A stretch of DNA of 64,000 nucleotides. Origin: Hexactinellida sp. DTS-2022. Its lineage: Eukaryota; Porifera; Hexactinellida. Position 1 is the first letter of the stretch, and each line of letters opens with the position of its first letter. A program made the position numbers and the translations under genes. Under the pieces are notes generated by a model that made no database searches, was not told where the DNA came from, and saw nothing but the letters and a program-made list of their open reading frames with translations. Where the stretch lies: contig JAPNXP010000009.1 in the NCBI GenBank assembly GCA_028753945.1, forward strand, positions 6,262,001-6,326,000, given 5' to 3'. Below, one piece after another: positions 10,201 through 20,557 of this stretch.

Positions 10201-12215
10201 GGAAGCTGGCAGAGGCGCTGCAGAGCGCGCTACGACTGAGCCAGGAGCCACTCGCGGCTCTGGACAGCCCCGGGGGCGTCTCTGATGGCGAGATGAAGCG
10301 CGAGCTGAAGGCGCACGTGGAGGCGGCGCTGCTCAGCCTGCGGGAGGGGTCGCCGGCCGCCACGGAGCAGCACCTGCGAGCTGTGCAGAGCGCTATAGAG
10401 AGTCTGTCTCTGAGTCAGGGCACCGAGGGAGCCGGGAGCGAGGAGTTCAGCTTCAATAACATTATAGTTGAGATCGACAGCGAGAAGGAGCTGCTGCGCC
10501 AGGAGCTGGCTGAGTTCCAGGAAGCGTTCTCGGCGCTGGAGGAGGAGCTGGAAGAGACGCGCTCCGCCCTGCAGTCCCTGCACAGACAGGAGAAGGACCT
10601 CGGCCAGAAGGAGAGAACCATCCAGGACCTCCGTTCCCAGGTGTCCGACCTCAATCTGATTATCTCCAGCGAGCGACAGCGCAGCCAGCACAAGTCCAGC
10701 CCTGGCTCTCTCGGAGACGAACACTCCATCACAGCTAGTCTGCTGGACAGCCCGCAGTCCCGGTTCCTGGAGCCGCGTCTCTTCGTGACTCTCTTCGACT
10801 ACGATCCTCTGAGTCTGTGCACCACTGGACACCCCGAGAGACAGCTGCCACTCAAGGCCGGCGACATCGTAGTGGTGCATGGGGACATGGACGCCACCGC
10901 TCACTACCAGGCCACGCACGAGGGGACCGCGGGACTTGTACCAGCAAACTTTATCGAAGAGCTTGTTATTAGCGACCCGCTGGCTAGACAGAGACTGCTG
11001 AGCCAATCTCTGTCGCCTGACAGGCAGCAGGGGAGAGTTAATGCAGAGGATATGTATAGCTCTAGCGAGGATGAGAGCACTGAGCGCACGGGAAGAAAGA
11101 TGAGGATTCCAATGTGCGTTTCTAACCTCTGTGTTGAGAAGGTGCTGCAAGACAGTCTGTTGCTCTGCTGGGAGCTCCCTGCTCTGTCTGCCTCGGGTCG
11201 GTCTAACGGAGCCTACGTGCTGGGGTACAGAGTTGTCGTTAACAACGAGCCGAAGAAAGACGTCATTGGCGCTCTCCAAGTAAAGTGTCTGCTGGAGGGA
11301 CTAACTTCTGGTGTCCCTCTGACGATCCAGGTCCTCACGCTCTCGGATGACGACCTCGCTTCGCACCCTTGCACCATTCTGCACCCGCCGATCTCCTCCT
11401 CCCACTCGCGCCCCTCCACTGCCTCCTCGCACTTCTCCCTGCCGCCCTCCCTCGCGGACACCATCTCCCCAGCCACCAGCTCCTCCACCATACTGGAGCC
11501 CTCGCACAACGTAGTGGCCATATACGACTACAACTCAACCACGGACTCGCCTAACGATAATCACGAGTTCGAACTCAGCTTCAAAGACGGTGACATCATT
11601 ACTGTTTTTGGCGGTGTGATGGAAGATGGGTTCTACTTCGGAGAGCTTAACGGGAAGAAGGGACTGGTGCCTTCTAACTTTGTGCAGGAAGTTAGTGATA
11701 CTGATAGCCACACCATGGAGACAATCCGAGGACCGACTCCAGACAAGGAGCGACCCCAGAGCGCAGAATCTCAGTCCATTTCTGCTTCCACTCCGGATCC
11801 ACAGTTCCAAAAGTTTAAACAAGTGCTGGCTCTCTACTCGTACGATCCTTGTACAATGTCTCCTAACGATAATCCCGAAATCGAGCTCCCATTCAAAGAG
11901 GGCGACATTATCCGCATACAGCCAGACATGGACAAGTATGGGTTCTACCAAGGTGAGATGGAAGGACACCAAGGTCTTATCCCCTCAAACTTTGTCACTG
12001 AGCTAGATTCCAGTTCTGCGCAGCAAGAACAAGCTAGCGGCGTTTCTCCCCTTCCAGAGATTACATTATTCTCCGACCCAGAAGCGGAGAGCCCTGACCC
12101 AGAGGACACACCCAGTTCCCGACTGGACAAGCCAAGGAAAGGCGTATTTCGGAAAGGAAAGAATTTTGTTAAGAAACTAGGGCGCATCGGATCCCCTCGG
12201 AACCCCAAAGCCTAA
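7284..12215 (+). CDS. RIM-binding-protein-like scaffold: long coiled coil, SH3-FN3-SH3-SH3
   Basis: The first ATG after an acceptor-like ATATTTGCAG (ending 7264) is at 7284, giving 1643 residues in a single exon. Residues about 60-1140 are almost continuous Glu/Lys/Arg/Leu-rich heptad coiled coil. SH3-1 lies at about 1163-1230 (LFVTLFDYDP ... GLVPANFIEEL). A fibronectin III-like domain is at about 1274-1370. SH3-2 is at about 1409-1472 (VVAIYDYNS ... GLVPSNFVQEV) and SH3-3 at about 1513-1577 (VLALYSYDP ... GLIPSNFVTEL). A basic C-terminal tail follows. The order SH3, FN3, paired C-terminal SH3s is that of RIM-BP/TSPOAP1, active-zone scaffolds that link RIM and Ca2+ channels by PxxP binding. 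Only one FN3 is apparent, against three usual in bilaterians, and the coiled coil is unusually long. The coding DNA is far more GC-rich than its flanks. Confidence 0.8.
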   Translation: MATRSGGLETEVELGPPTRASEPLPTERSLDTITLSDASAQETSQLDSYSLSAESSKAGGSWQLTSFRKENERLRQQVVKLRKSLDSEKEQLKHIKREAQETLVRVRKEERDTARHKQNELHLKLERQSQGQLKSSESHWQSEVVRLQGDMRQVRQETAKLKVQQQNLETAKRRAEEDLRRVSQEHEGEIETLRRAGGQDVRKQHDELRSRDKELREKRRELDHVNERALRMESKVDELEAGIARLRGGLSLERATPKATPSSIGDRNFFEVTAPLHSKPGQEGGKEHFILNKNAELSSLAHRLEEKVKKLSEERQELLSKLKKEQVSSEPLRDDNRKLSSKCSDLGSSLRRTEEREKHALGEAKKLKLNQTQLESQMASAKQELTAEKSKSVRHRLGSQQLERAHAELKKSQGQLTAHKDTIKGLEKEREDLKKRIDLLKHSKKRLSEERDSALQRSQQLVSDQNIVVEKEWENASQASFLQAELDQVIFERDELKASMSLLHLEHLTLQRANCLLVELSGESDPRDGGEADLRSEELSRIERELQESSQRVGELEDLIAAMPQDSEKPVGMEDLENELNLLTQSLSSTEEQLTAALDTIGELEGELQASLRREEKEQVTLKELENRIEKLEEGIKATALVHEGEVSRVRSDKSKLDEQLSDKINRVSELERSLSEAIYVSSQLEARLDQLSGDKIEHSTLLEEKSQEVERSNSERQDLEAELSFALQQLATLSEDRNALLDELVELKESLETPNEAKLLERLEEVKLALSTAESERDQLRETLAGEIQELQELNNKTRDENSILQLKADQLGEIECELELNRSELRRLRDREQALEGEIRVLKLENEDAQLDLKICRESMNKSIEALREEKNNLVEAYSMQLSEAQSEIDHLRSLSADGTASVGVATNTAAEPSPPESPESPLHSRVQELTEQLEGAQRERDAQELEREETLLEKQTELDAIQYNLLETEGKLAEALQSALRLSQEPLAALDSPGGVSDGEMKRELKAHVEAALLSLREGSPAATEQHLRAVQSAIESLSLSQGTEGAGSEEFSFNNIIVEIDSEKELLRQELAEFQEAFSALEEELEETRSALQSLHRQEKDLGQKERTIQDLRSQVSDLNLIISSERQRSQHKSSPGSLGDEHSITASLLDSPQSRFLEPRLFVTLFDYDPLSLCTTGHPERQLPLKAGDIVVVHGDMDATAHYQATHEGTAGLVPANFIEELVISDPLARQRLLSQSLSPDRQQGRVNAEDMYSSSEDESTERTGRKMRIPMCVSNLCVEKVLQDSLLLCWELPALSASGRSNGAYVLGYRVVVNNEPKKDVIGALQVKCLLEGLTSGVPLTIQVLTLSDDDLASHPCTILHPPISSSHSRPSTASSHFSLPPSLADTISPATSSSTILEPSHNVVAIYDYNSTTDSPNDNHEFELSFKDGDIITVFGGVMEDGFYFGELNGKKGLVPSNFVQEVSDTDSHTMETIRGPTPDKERPQSAESQSISASTPDPQFQKFKQVLALYSYDPCTMSPNDNPEIELPFKEGDIIRIQPDMDKYGFYQGEMEGHQGLIPSNFVTELDSSSAQQEQASGVSPLPEITLFSDPEAESPDPEDTPSSRLDKPRKGVFRKGKNFVKKLGRIGSPRNPKA

Positions 12216-12571
12216 CAAGCCAACCCAATCACTTCGAATTTGTATTTTTATATTTTATTTATTTTGAGTTTACCTGCCCCATATTACTTTCCCTTTATTA
12301 TTAGTTTCTTCTCAAAGACTTTGTTAATCTAGTTAGCAACTCGCCCATTTATTATTTATTCAAACTTAAACACTTACTCAAGTTATGTGTATTTGTATGT
12401 AGTATTTTATTTATTTGTTTACTTACTTATATTCTCAAAACCTTTCTGTAATATTTACGTATGGAAAATATTGGCTGAATAATTTATTTAATTTAGTGAT
12501 ATGTAACTAGTATGTTGCAATCCTTTCATAGAAATGTGTTCAGATGTTGCAATGTTCGCCACGTGCATTGT
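12216..12571. other. 3' flank of the RIM-BP-like gene
   Basis: AT-rich sequence with many TTTATTTATT-type runs, presumably 3' untranslated region and terminator of the upstream gene. It ends at the left terminus of the mobile element. No coding potential is seen. Confidence 0.45.
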
Positions 12572-14635
12572 ATTGAGTTAAGGGTAATCTGTATTGATAT
12601 TCGGGCGTTCACGGTGAATCTCAGAATTGCATAATTTACTACTAGGAATACTCTAGATGAGATAGAGATTGACTTCTATGATTTTTTTTTTCTTAATTTT
12701 CAATCAAGATGGTGTTTTTTAATAAAATAAGACGTCGACTTCCTTATATGGGCATGACATTTTTTCAAAAATTGTTGAATCTTTTTGAATTTTTGAACAT
12801 ATTATTATGAGACTATTTCCTCTCAGTAATAATTTTTATTTTATTTATTTTTGCAGAAGAAACGATGCTAAAGGGCATTTTTTCAAAATAATCATAAAAC
12901 GCAGTCGTGCACTAAACTATCGTTATAAGATGTTAGAAGAAAAATTTTTCAATTCTAGTTCAAGGGTCTGAGGATGCATCATGTGTTACCCCAGAGAAAT
13001 TTTTTGACTTTCTGATTATTATTTTTGGTTTTATAAGCATTCTAAGGCTGCGGCCCACGAATTTTTCCGAATTTCAACATCAAAAGAGGTGATAAAATTC
13101 TACACTGCCATATATTGTACCCAAAATTAAAAATTTCGGAATCTACAGGTCAAAATATACAGGTTCACGTCAAAAAGTTCAGGAATATGTCAAAAATTAG
13201 GAAATTAGGGGCATAAAAGAATATGAAGGGTATGCAAGTACCCGGTGATCATATATTACTGTGGGAAATTGGACAGCAGAATAATTCTGTTATTCTTCAT
13301 AAAAATGCGCCAGCTTCTTATCTATGCGTAGCATTTGTTTTCAACACTTTTACAATAATATATCATGAGTTATGACCAATTTATGACTATGGTTTTGTCT
13401 GTTTTGTCATATTTTCACACCTCAAGGCCCTCAAATATACAATAAAGTATTATATAAAATTTCAATTTGGTAATTCAAATATGGAATTAGCATTTGCGCA
13501 CAAAATGAGACGTTACACAACACGATCCAATCATTATTCGATAAGTTATGGACTTTTGGGCCACAGAAGGGGGCAAAAAATCTGACATTTCACACCTGTT
13601 GATATTTCAGAAACGCTTTGAGATAAAATGATCATAGGCATTAGAAAATACTGTAAATACCTGACTTTCTATACGTTTATAATACATTTTAGGACTCTAG
13701 GTGTCACACTTTTTAACATGACCATATATGGTAATTTGATGTGCCCAATTTTGATGACGAAGCAAATTTTGTAACTCTTGATCTCTGGACAGCAGAGACT
13801 AGCTCTAAAATTCTAGTCACATCATGATACTATTTCTTACTCATTGGATAAACTTTTGGGATTATATTATAATTCGAATGATGTGTTCTGATTTCAAATG
13901 CCCAAATATGGTGGTGTCAAAGTGGCAATATGTTAAAAAGCTGACAAAAATCCAACTTCTGATCCAAATGAGATAGAGCTTAGCTCTAAATTTCTAAAAA
14001 TAGTCTAATTCAATTTCAAATGACATTATCTATTTTATGCAGTTTAGGAACTCCTTTTCCTCGCACTTTCATATTCTGGACTCAGCCACTTCGACACAAA
14101 TTAATTAAATGCTAATTATGAAGGTGTAAAAAAAGACCATTTGGGCATATGGATGTAAAAAAGAGAATTTTTATTCTAGAAAGTCAAACTTTTTTTTAAA
14201 ATGCTCAGTATATGTAGGCGCATGTTTTAAAAGCGGGCAGTTTTGGCAATATAATACAAAAAAATTGAATTAGTATACTTTTAATGAAAAATAGTGGGTT
14301 TTTTTTGACCAATTTCACAAAAATGACAATAACATAGAGTAGATTAAAGAAAAAGCATATTTCGGTTCGATTTAAAACATTGAGTATTGACTCAGGTATA
14401 TTTTATAATTGACATGTTTCGCGCTAAAAACTAACATAAAAATTTTTTGTAAATATTTGGCTAGTATGGATTAGGCCTATATTGACATTGTCTAGTTCAT
14501 AACTAAGGATATATACATAGTAGAAGTCTAATATTTTCAGGGATATCTTAGATATATTAGTACTATCCAAAAACGCAATAAAAACATTAGGTCGTCGGGT
14601 GTCAAAATATCAGTACAGAGCACCCTTAACTCAAT
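12572..14635. mobile_element. Non-autonomous DNA transposon-like element with terminal inverted repeats, copy 1 (2.06 kb)
   Basis: The left end reads ATTGAGTTAAGGGT and the right end is its exact reverse complement (ACCCTTAACTCAAT). Imperfect inverted similarity continues inward (TCTGTATTGATATT against TCTGTACTGATATT). The whole terminal parts recur, inverted, at 61525-62349. No open reading frame of useful length lies inside, so the element would depend on a transposase supplied elsewhere. Internal sequence is AT-rich with poly-T and poly-A runs. No clean target-site duplication could be settled by eye, so the superfamily is left open. Confidence 0.7.
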
Positions 14636-14830
14636 TGGCATTTAATTAGCTGGCACATTTGATATCTACTTAACTAACTTGTTAATTCGGTCATGAATAG
14701 TTTGAATTTCAGAAGAATAACTTATCCACATAGTATGATAATTATTGCAATCAATTCTAATCTTATTCAATTTCACTGTTTTCCAACTTGTATTTCAGGT
14801 CTGATTAGCGGTATTGTATTAGCAGAACTT

Positions 14831-15127
14831 ATGTCGTGTCTATTAGCTAGATATTCAGTGGGTATAAGGAAACAAGTAAGTTATGTAAATTCCTTTCAAA
14901 GAACTGGTACGGTTAGTTTATCAAAGGATTCTACTGACGAAACAACGAATAACAATTCAAAGAACGACAATGTTAAAAGAGAGGAATCTCAGACAAAGGA
15001 GGAACCTGCTTTCGACGAGGAGGGCAGATTTATAAATCCGCTGACGGGCGAGAGGGGTGGGCCCCGGGGACTTGAGCCCACCCGGTATGGAGATTGGGAA
15101 AGAAAAGGCAGAGTTAGTGATTTTTAA
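14831..15127 (+). CDS. SDHAF4: Succinate dehydrogenase assembly factor 4
   Basis: 98 residues from the ATG at 14831. This start follows an acceptor-like TTGTATTTCAG and gives an N terminus rich in Arg and hydroxylated residues (MSCLLARYSVGIRKQ), as expected of a mitochondrial presequence. The frame is open further up to an ATG at 14693, but that extension has no targeting character. The C terminus carries the family block: FINPLTGERGGPRG, then PTRYGDWERKGR, ending VSDF. SDHAF4 protects free flavinylated SdhA and helps assemble complex II in the mitochondrial matrix. Vertebrate members are about 108 residues, so the length fits. The stop is 141 bp from the convergent ZYG11/ZER1 stop. Confidence 0.92.
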   Translation: MSCLLARYSVGIRKQVSYVNSFQRTGTVSLSKDSTDETTNNNSKNDNVKREESQTKEEPAFDEEGRFINPLTGERGGPRGLEPTRYGDWERKGRVSDF

Positions 15128-15268
15128 TCAAATTACATTACCCCACCCTCTAGAGTCTAGATGATTAATTAATTAATTAAATCACATTATTCTACTTACA
15201 CTATCTTTAGACGTAACATTAATATTCACAACTTAATCGTATTTACATGAGAACTGAAAAATACTACT

Positions 15269-17617
15269 CTAGTCATCAATAACTATAACCTCAGGCTGGT
15301 GTCCCTGTAGCTTCTCTTCCACTAGCGATGAGTAGTGTTCCTGATCTTGGTCTAGGTAGTTGTTGACTAGCCAATTCGCGCTTCTTCCTATCTCACGATG
15401 CCTTGATAAAGCGCAGTCCAAGAGAGCTCTTAAACACTTGCGTTTCACTCTATGCACTATGCCACAAGTTGGTATTATTTCCGCTACTTTTTCAAGCCCT
15501 TCCGCCAGATATCCTGGAAACTGTTTGTTGATGCGTTCGAACATTCTAGCAATGTAGATAACGGTCGTTGTGATGCTAGTAATCGATTCTTCGTCGTCAC
15601 CAGGGCTCAAATCCGTTATCATGCTCTGAAGAACATCTTGGATAGAACGGATCACGTCCATGTCGCTGATGTCAATCATGTTTAAGAACCAGCATTCAAT
15701 TATATTTTCTAAAGTTTGATGTATTATATTAACCACCTCTTGCCATCTGTTGTTTTTCGCTACATTATAACTATGTGACATTATGTACTTTATGTAGGGT
15801 AGGAACTCGTTACAATTTTCGGGACACAAATATGCTAGGTTCCTCAACGCGCCCCATACATTTTCTATTCGGTTTACATTCGAGTTAATCAGCGTATTTA
15901 TGCCCATTCTCGTGAATAGTATGACAATCTGATGGCTGAGAAGCCATATTGCATTGTGGCCTATCCCTAGCATCGCTTGATAGCGCCTCGACATTTCGAT
16001 GGTGAACAGTGTAAGAAACTGCGAGTGCTGTGTTAACAATCTAGCATGAGAAGTGAAGTTGAACCTGAAGTTGTTGTTGTTGTTATTCTCTTGACGTATC
16101 AGATTGAACACAAACTTGAGCATCACGATATAGAATGGGAACCAATCCTCTCTTCCTAGCAGGTCTGGCGTAATGAAAGTTGTTACAATATTAATTATTT
16201 CTTCTGTGATTTCGTTGCACCATTTGTTCGGCACCATATATTGATATAGAATCAGACAGTTCTTCATTACCCTGTATCTCTGATCCTCGGTTAACTCCTC
16301 GCCGAATTGAGTCGTGATCATAGATAAGCATGATACTATAACGCCAACTATTGGCATTGTCGGATAATGCCATTCTAGTGTTTTTTTATTGAGAATTTTA
16401 AGGAATACCTCTGTAAACGAATGGACGAATTTTTTATCCAAATTTAAAGTGTAATTTTTAAGCCAAAACTTAATTTCTTTCAGTATAGTATGCAATGTTG
16501 GCGGACAATCGTGATAAACGTTCAAGCTGTTGAGCAAATGATCTAGAGTTGACAGACTAGTGACTTCTTCTGAGAAATAAGAAACGTCTATTGAAAATGA
16601 ATTGGCCTCAGTGAAAGCAGGAATATTTAGTAACCCGAGAAATTTGAATGGTCTTCTGCAAGAGAATGCATTGTAGAATGCCTGACTTGTGATGTACCAA
16701 CCTGATATATCAAGCATTTCTAATTCGGGAAACATTGCTAAGTATCTTAGAAACTTTGGAATTTCTAAGTCAATTATTTGATTATACCACGAGTGCAATG
16801 AAATGTCCAATGATTCAAGTTTGCTATTTATGATGACGCTCTGAGCCCACCAATTGTGTTCTGCCTTGTTGCCGATGACGTTAAAGCTGTCGAGAAGGCC
16901 ACTCGAGTGGCAGGAGAGGCTCTTCAGGCGCGGGAGTTGAGTGAGCAGCGTGCACAACTTATCCAGCAAGGTGGGTGCCATGTTTATCAACATTTCTAGG
17001 CTCGGGATCTCACTAATGTCGAGGACTCTCAATCCTGTCAGGGGCCCGAGATGCGGAAGCGCTTTGAGACTTGTACAGCCTCGGATGTTGAGAGAAACCA
17101 ACGAATTTTGTATGGACTTTGATTCAATTATCGAGGACATTTCGGAGTGATCAAGAAACGTACAGTTTGATAGGTCGAGCTTTTGAAGGTTGAACTGCTT
17201 TAGAGTCTCGAATATTTCTGGCCGCCTGTTCATATTTTGAGAAATCTTCAGCTCTGTGAAGTTTACGTTTGGCTGAATGCAAAACACATAAATCAGATCG
17301 TCTGAGACTGATGCTGATTCGAGGAGAGTGTTAAGGATTGGGTTTGTGATGAAATGCGGTAGAACTAGATTGTTGTAGTCGCCATTGCGCTTTTTGTCCA
17401 CGCCTCGGATGTAACAAATCACGTTGTCGAGAAAAACGAGAGCTAAACGTTTTCTGTCAATTTTCGAGTCTAAGTCAGAGAATGTATTTCGGCAATAATT
17501 CTCATACGATAATTTGAGTGTATTAACCAAAACACGAATCGATGAATCTTGCAATCTGCTTACAGTCTGATCTTCGAATACAGGATTGAGTCCAATAAAC
17601 CTTCCTCTTAAATCCAT
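15269..17617 (-). CDS. ZYG11/ZER1-family CUL2 substrate receptor (leucine-rich repeats plus armadillo-like repeats)
   Basis: 782 residues in one exon from the ATG at 17617. Leucine-rich repeats occupy about residues 140-360 (LQKLDLSNC, LVSLNIRGC, LRVLDIS, LEMLDISGW). A helical armadillo-like region follows to the C terminus and contains a GALRNLAYLCPENC-type motif resembling the ALWNLTDESP signature of the family. ZYG11B and ZER1 are the substrate-recognition subunits of CUL2-elongin ligases that read N-terminal glycine degrons; the human proteins are 740-770 residues, so the size fits. An N-terminal VHL box was not confidently located. The upstream sequence has an acceptor-like AATATAG 8 nt before the ATG. 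The intergenic DNA to the divergent transglutaminase is only 299 bp. Confidence 0.75.
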   Translation of the reverse strand: MDLRGRFIGLNPVFEDQTVSRLQDSSIRVLVNTLKLSYENYCRNTFSDLDSKIDRKRLALVFLDNVICYIRGVDKKRNGDYNNLVLPHFITNPILNTLLESASVSDDLIYVFCIQPNVNFTELKISQNMNRRPEIFETLKQFNLQKLDLSNCTFLDHSEMSSIIESKSIQNSLVSLNIRGCTSLKALPHLGPLTGLRVLDISEIPSLEMLINMAPTLLDKLCTLLTQLPRLKSLSCHSSGLLDSFNVIGNKAEHNWWAQSVIINSKLESLDISLHSWYNQIIDLEIPKFLRYLAMFPELEMLDISGWYITSQAFYNAFSCRRPFKFLGLLNIPAFTEANSFSIDVSYFSEEVTSLSTLDHLLNSLNVYHDCPPTLHTILKEIKFWLKNYTLNLDKKFVHSFTEVFLKILNKKTLEWHYPTMPIVGVIVSCLSMITTQFGEELTEDQRYRVMKNCLILYQYMVPNKWCNEITEEIINIVTTFITPDLLGREDWFPFYIVMLKFVFNLIRQENNNNNNFRFNFTSHARLLTQHSQFLTLFTIEMSRRYQAMLGIGHNAIWLLSHQIVILFTRMGINTLINSNVNRIENVWGALRNLAYLCPENCNEFLPYIKYIMSHSYNVAKNNRWQEVVNIIHQTLENIIECWFLNMIDISDMDVIRSIQDVLQSMITDLSPGDDEESITSITTTVIYIARMFERINKQFPGYLAEGLEKVAEIIPTCGIVHRVKRKCLRALLDCALSRHREIGRSANWLVNNYLDQDQEHYSSLVEEKLQGHQPEVIVIDD

Positions 17618-17916
17618 TTTACTTGCTATATTAGTTTATGCTCTTTATTTGTAGCAATTTAGTTGAGTCAGGTTTCTTATTATAGTTACTGTCCCCAAGT
17701 GCATACAAATCTTTACTATATTATTTAGCATTAAATTGGAATAACTATTTGTGGTATTTGTGTTCTGCTAGAGTGGTTTATTTTTGTTGACTTTCTTAAG
17801 AAATTTTTCACAACTCAATTTCCTAATACCCACAAGTATCAATTTACATGTTTTGGAGCCAGCTGGTATTATTAGCTTACCTCAACACGTGTGCTATTTA
17901 TTGTTAGCCTATTTGC

Positions 17917-20557
17917 ATGTCAGATCTCTCCATAACGCTTGATGCGAGATCTCTCGCATCGCACCACATATCAGAGTTTGAGGATGTGAAAGATTACCTG
18001 ATAGTCCGTAGGGGGCAGCCATTCACTTTGCATGTGGAGACCAGCGACACTTCTCTCCTGCTCGACCAGTTCTTTCCGAAAGACGTCTATTTGGTGTACC
18101 CGCAGGAAGGCTCCAATACGACACTGCTTGTCGCCCCAAAGACCTGCCGCATGACTAACAAGAAAGCTACCTCTCTCTCCATCACTGTTACACTCGATCC
18201 TAGAAACACGCCCATCGTGTCTCCAGCTAAGCTCTCTGTAGTTATCGAGCAGACCAAAGGGCCCGTGCGTAGGAGGCGAAGTTCCGCAGGTACCCCCAAC
18301 CCTGGATTCTGTAATCTGCATTCCTATCTCGTTGTTTAGCTACTTTGTATTACCAAATAGGAGATGAGTCTGCGTCCAAGCTATCAGCTGTAGAGTCTCA
18401 AGAGAGAACACTATCCGTGCTGAGCGACTTGGAGGTTGTCGTTCTGTTTAATCCATGGTGCAAAGAAGACCCAGTCTATATGGAGGGAGATGGCAGACTC
18501 AAGGAGTACGTGCTGAGCGAGAGAGGCAGGATCTGGTGGGGGGGCAAGGCCTCCAGGGCCTGGTTCTTTGGACAGTTCGAACCTCAATCTCTTCAAGCTC
18601 TCATCAAGGTGAGTTTAGTTTCTTAACACCAACATAACATATATAATACATACGTATTGTTAACTTGGATAACTGTACGATTAGATTATGAAAGTGGTCC
18701 CTATTGAAGACAGAATGTCTCCTGTATCGATGGTACGAGCGCTCACCTACCATGTTAACGACAAGGTTTTGGAAGGGAATTGGAGCGGAGATTACTCCGG
18801 AGGCAGCGTGCCCACTGCTTGGACAGGGTCTGTTAAGATTCTCAGCAAGTTCCTGGAGTCAGGAGAGATTGTTAAGTACGGACAGTGCTGGGTGTTCTCC
18901 GGGGTTCTCACCACTCTATGCCGAACAGCGGGCATTCCCTCTCGCTCTATCACTAACTACGTGTCGGCTCATGACGCTAGGAAGATGACTAGGAAAGACC
19001 TGGAGATCACAGGCGGCTACAATAGAATTGTGGATATATTCCTTGATGAGAAAGGTGGAATGATGGACAACCTAACTGATGACTCTATATGGTTAATTAC
19101 TAATTATTATATTACAATAAGATAGTATTTACGTGGTGTACGGTTAAAATAGGAATTTCCATGTCTGGAACGAAGTTTGGATGCAGAGACACGATCTAGC
19201 CGACGGTAGCTTCGGAGGTTGGCAAGCTATCGACTCGACGCCCCAGGAGCTGAGTGACGGGAAGTATCAGTGCGGGCCCTGTCCCGTGTTTGCTATAAAG
19301 TCTGGTAAGAATATCCAGTACGATAGTGTGTTCATATTCGGAGAGGTTAACGCGGATTATGTGTTGCGGCAGAAGCAAGCCGACTCTTCTTTCAAAGAGG
19401 TAGGATATTAAATACTGGGAGCTCTCCGCCTCTCGTTAATATGATTATTTGTGCTGTGTAGGTATCAAGGGATGCTAAACACGTTGGGAAGTTCATAAGC
19501 ACTAAAGCTGTCGGCTCGAACAGTAGAGATGACGTCACGCTTGATTACAAACATTCAGAAGGGACTATTGAGGAGAGAATAGCTTTCAGCTCAATTGGCG
19601 GCTCAGTTGCAGGTAAGTATAAGGACAGTTTATACAATAATATATCTATATTTAATTTACATTAATTAATTATGAATAACTATTAATATTAGTAATTACA
19701 GTCGACTCCGCTTAATAGAGTCACCTCGGGACCAGGTTACTTTGACCCGATTAAGCGAAGAAATCCATTAACCGAAAATATCTTGAGCCAAAATGTAATT
19801 CCGTCCTCAAAATCCTGTGAAATTTTGACCCGATTAAGCGGAGAAATCTATTAACCGGTGGCTCTATTAAGCGGAGTCGACTGTAGTTATTGTATCATTT
19901 TTAGCTCAACCCGACGTGTTAGTCGAGTTCGACTTGAAAGACATACAGGTCGGAGACGACGGACAGGGAGTGCTAAAGGTCGTTTCTAAGTCTTCAGAAG
20001 ACAGAACGATATCAGTTTCTATCCAGGGCTACTTACTCCGTTATAACGGCGTTCGTATTAAAAAGATGTTTACAACCGAGGCTGAAGGTATTCTGATCAC
20101 TTCAGGAGAATCTACCGAGTTTGATATTAGGGTGCTGGCGGAATTCTATGAAGGCAATGTGTTTGATAAGGTTATGGTGCAGTGTTATACTTACACCAAA
20201 GTGATTGAAACTGGAGAAACTTCGGTTAGTATTGACATTGCGAATTTCATAATTGCGCCGCCAATGGTGACACTGCCTGTTTCAGTGAAAGCTGGTGAAA
20301 TATTTGATATCAAAGTTAACTACATAAATACTCTTAAGAATACCACACTCAAAAATTTGACCTTTGAACTCGCTGCCATTAGAGGTGCCACCAAAGGATT
20401 CGAGAAGGTAATTGGAGAATCGTTAGCCCCAGGACAATCCGTTGACGATGTTATTTCAACTAGTATTATAAAAGCTGGAATTTATGAATTAGACTTCGAT
20501 CTGTCTTGCAATCAACTTGGGACGAACCCAGTTTCATTCGAAATAACTGTCCAATAA
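17917..20557 (+). CDS. Transglutaminase, six exons
   Basis: Exons by GT-AG junctions and frame: 17917-18289, 18361-18608, 18685-19091, 19153-19399, 19462-19612, 19905-20557, giving 692 residues (animal transglutaminases are about 690). The N-terminal beta-sandwich runs to about residue 130. The core contains LFNPWCKEDPVYM and the triad Cys275 (YGQCWVF), His346 (NFHVWNEVW) and Asp370 (WQAIDSTPQE). The Ca-site-like region and the GKFISTKAVG motif follow, then two C-terminal beta-barrels. The enzyme forms Ca-dependent gamma-glutamyl-lysine crosslinks between proteins. No signal peptide is present. Introns 1-4 are 61-76 nt; intron 5 is 292 nt because of a small transposon. The next minus-strand genes encode Gln- and Lys-rich collagenous matrix proteins, plausible substrates, but that link is speculation. 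Confidence 0.93.
19699..19883. mobile_element. 185-bp MITE in transglutaminase intron 5, flanked by TA
   Basis: The ends are a 27-bp inverted repeat with one mismatch, starting CAGTCGACTCCGCTTAATAG. TA dinucleotides at 19697-19698 and 19884-19885 look like the target-site duplication. CAGT... ends with TA duplication fit the Tc1/mariner-pogo superfamily. A second unit (TTTGACCCGATTAAGCG..GAAATC) is directly repeated inside. It is non-coding. Removing it leaves an intron of about 105 nt, closer to its neighbours. Confidence 0.85.

Noticed and set aside
14693..14830. N-terminal extension of SDHAF4 from an upstream ATG
   Set aside because: The added residues lack mitochondrial-targeting character and would be removed if the acceptor before 14831 is used; the protein from 14831 matches family length.
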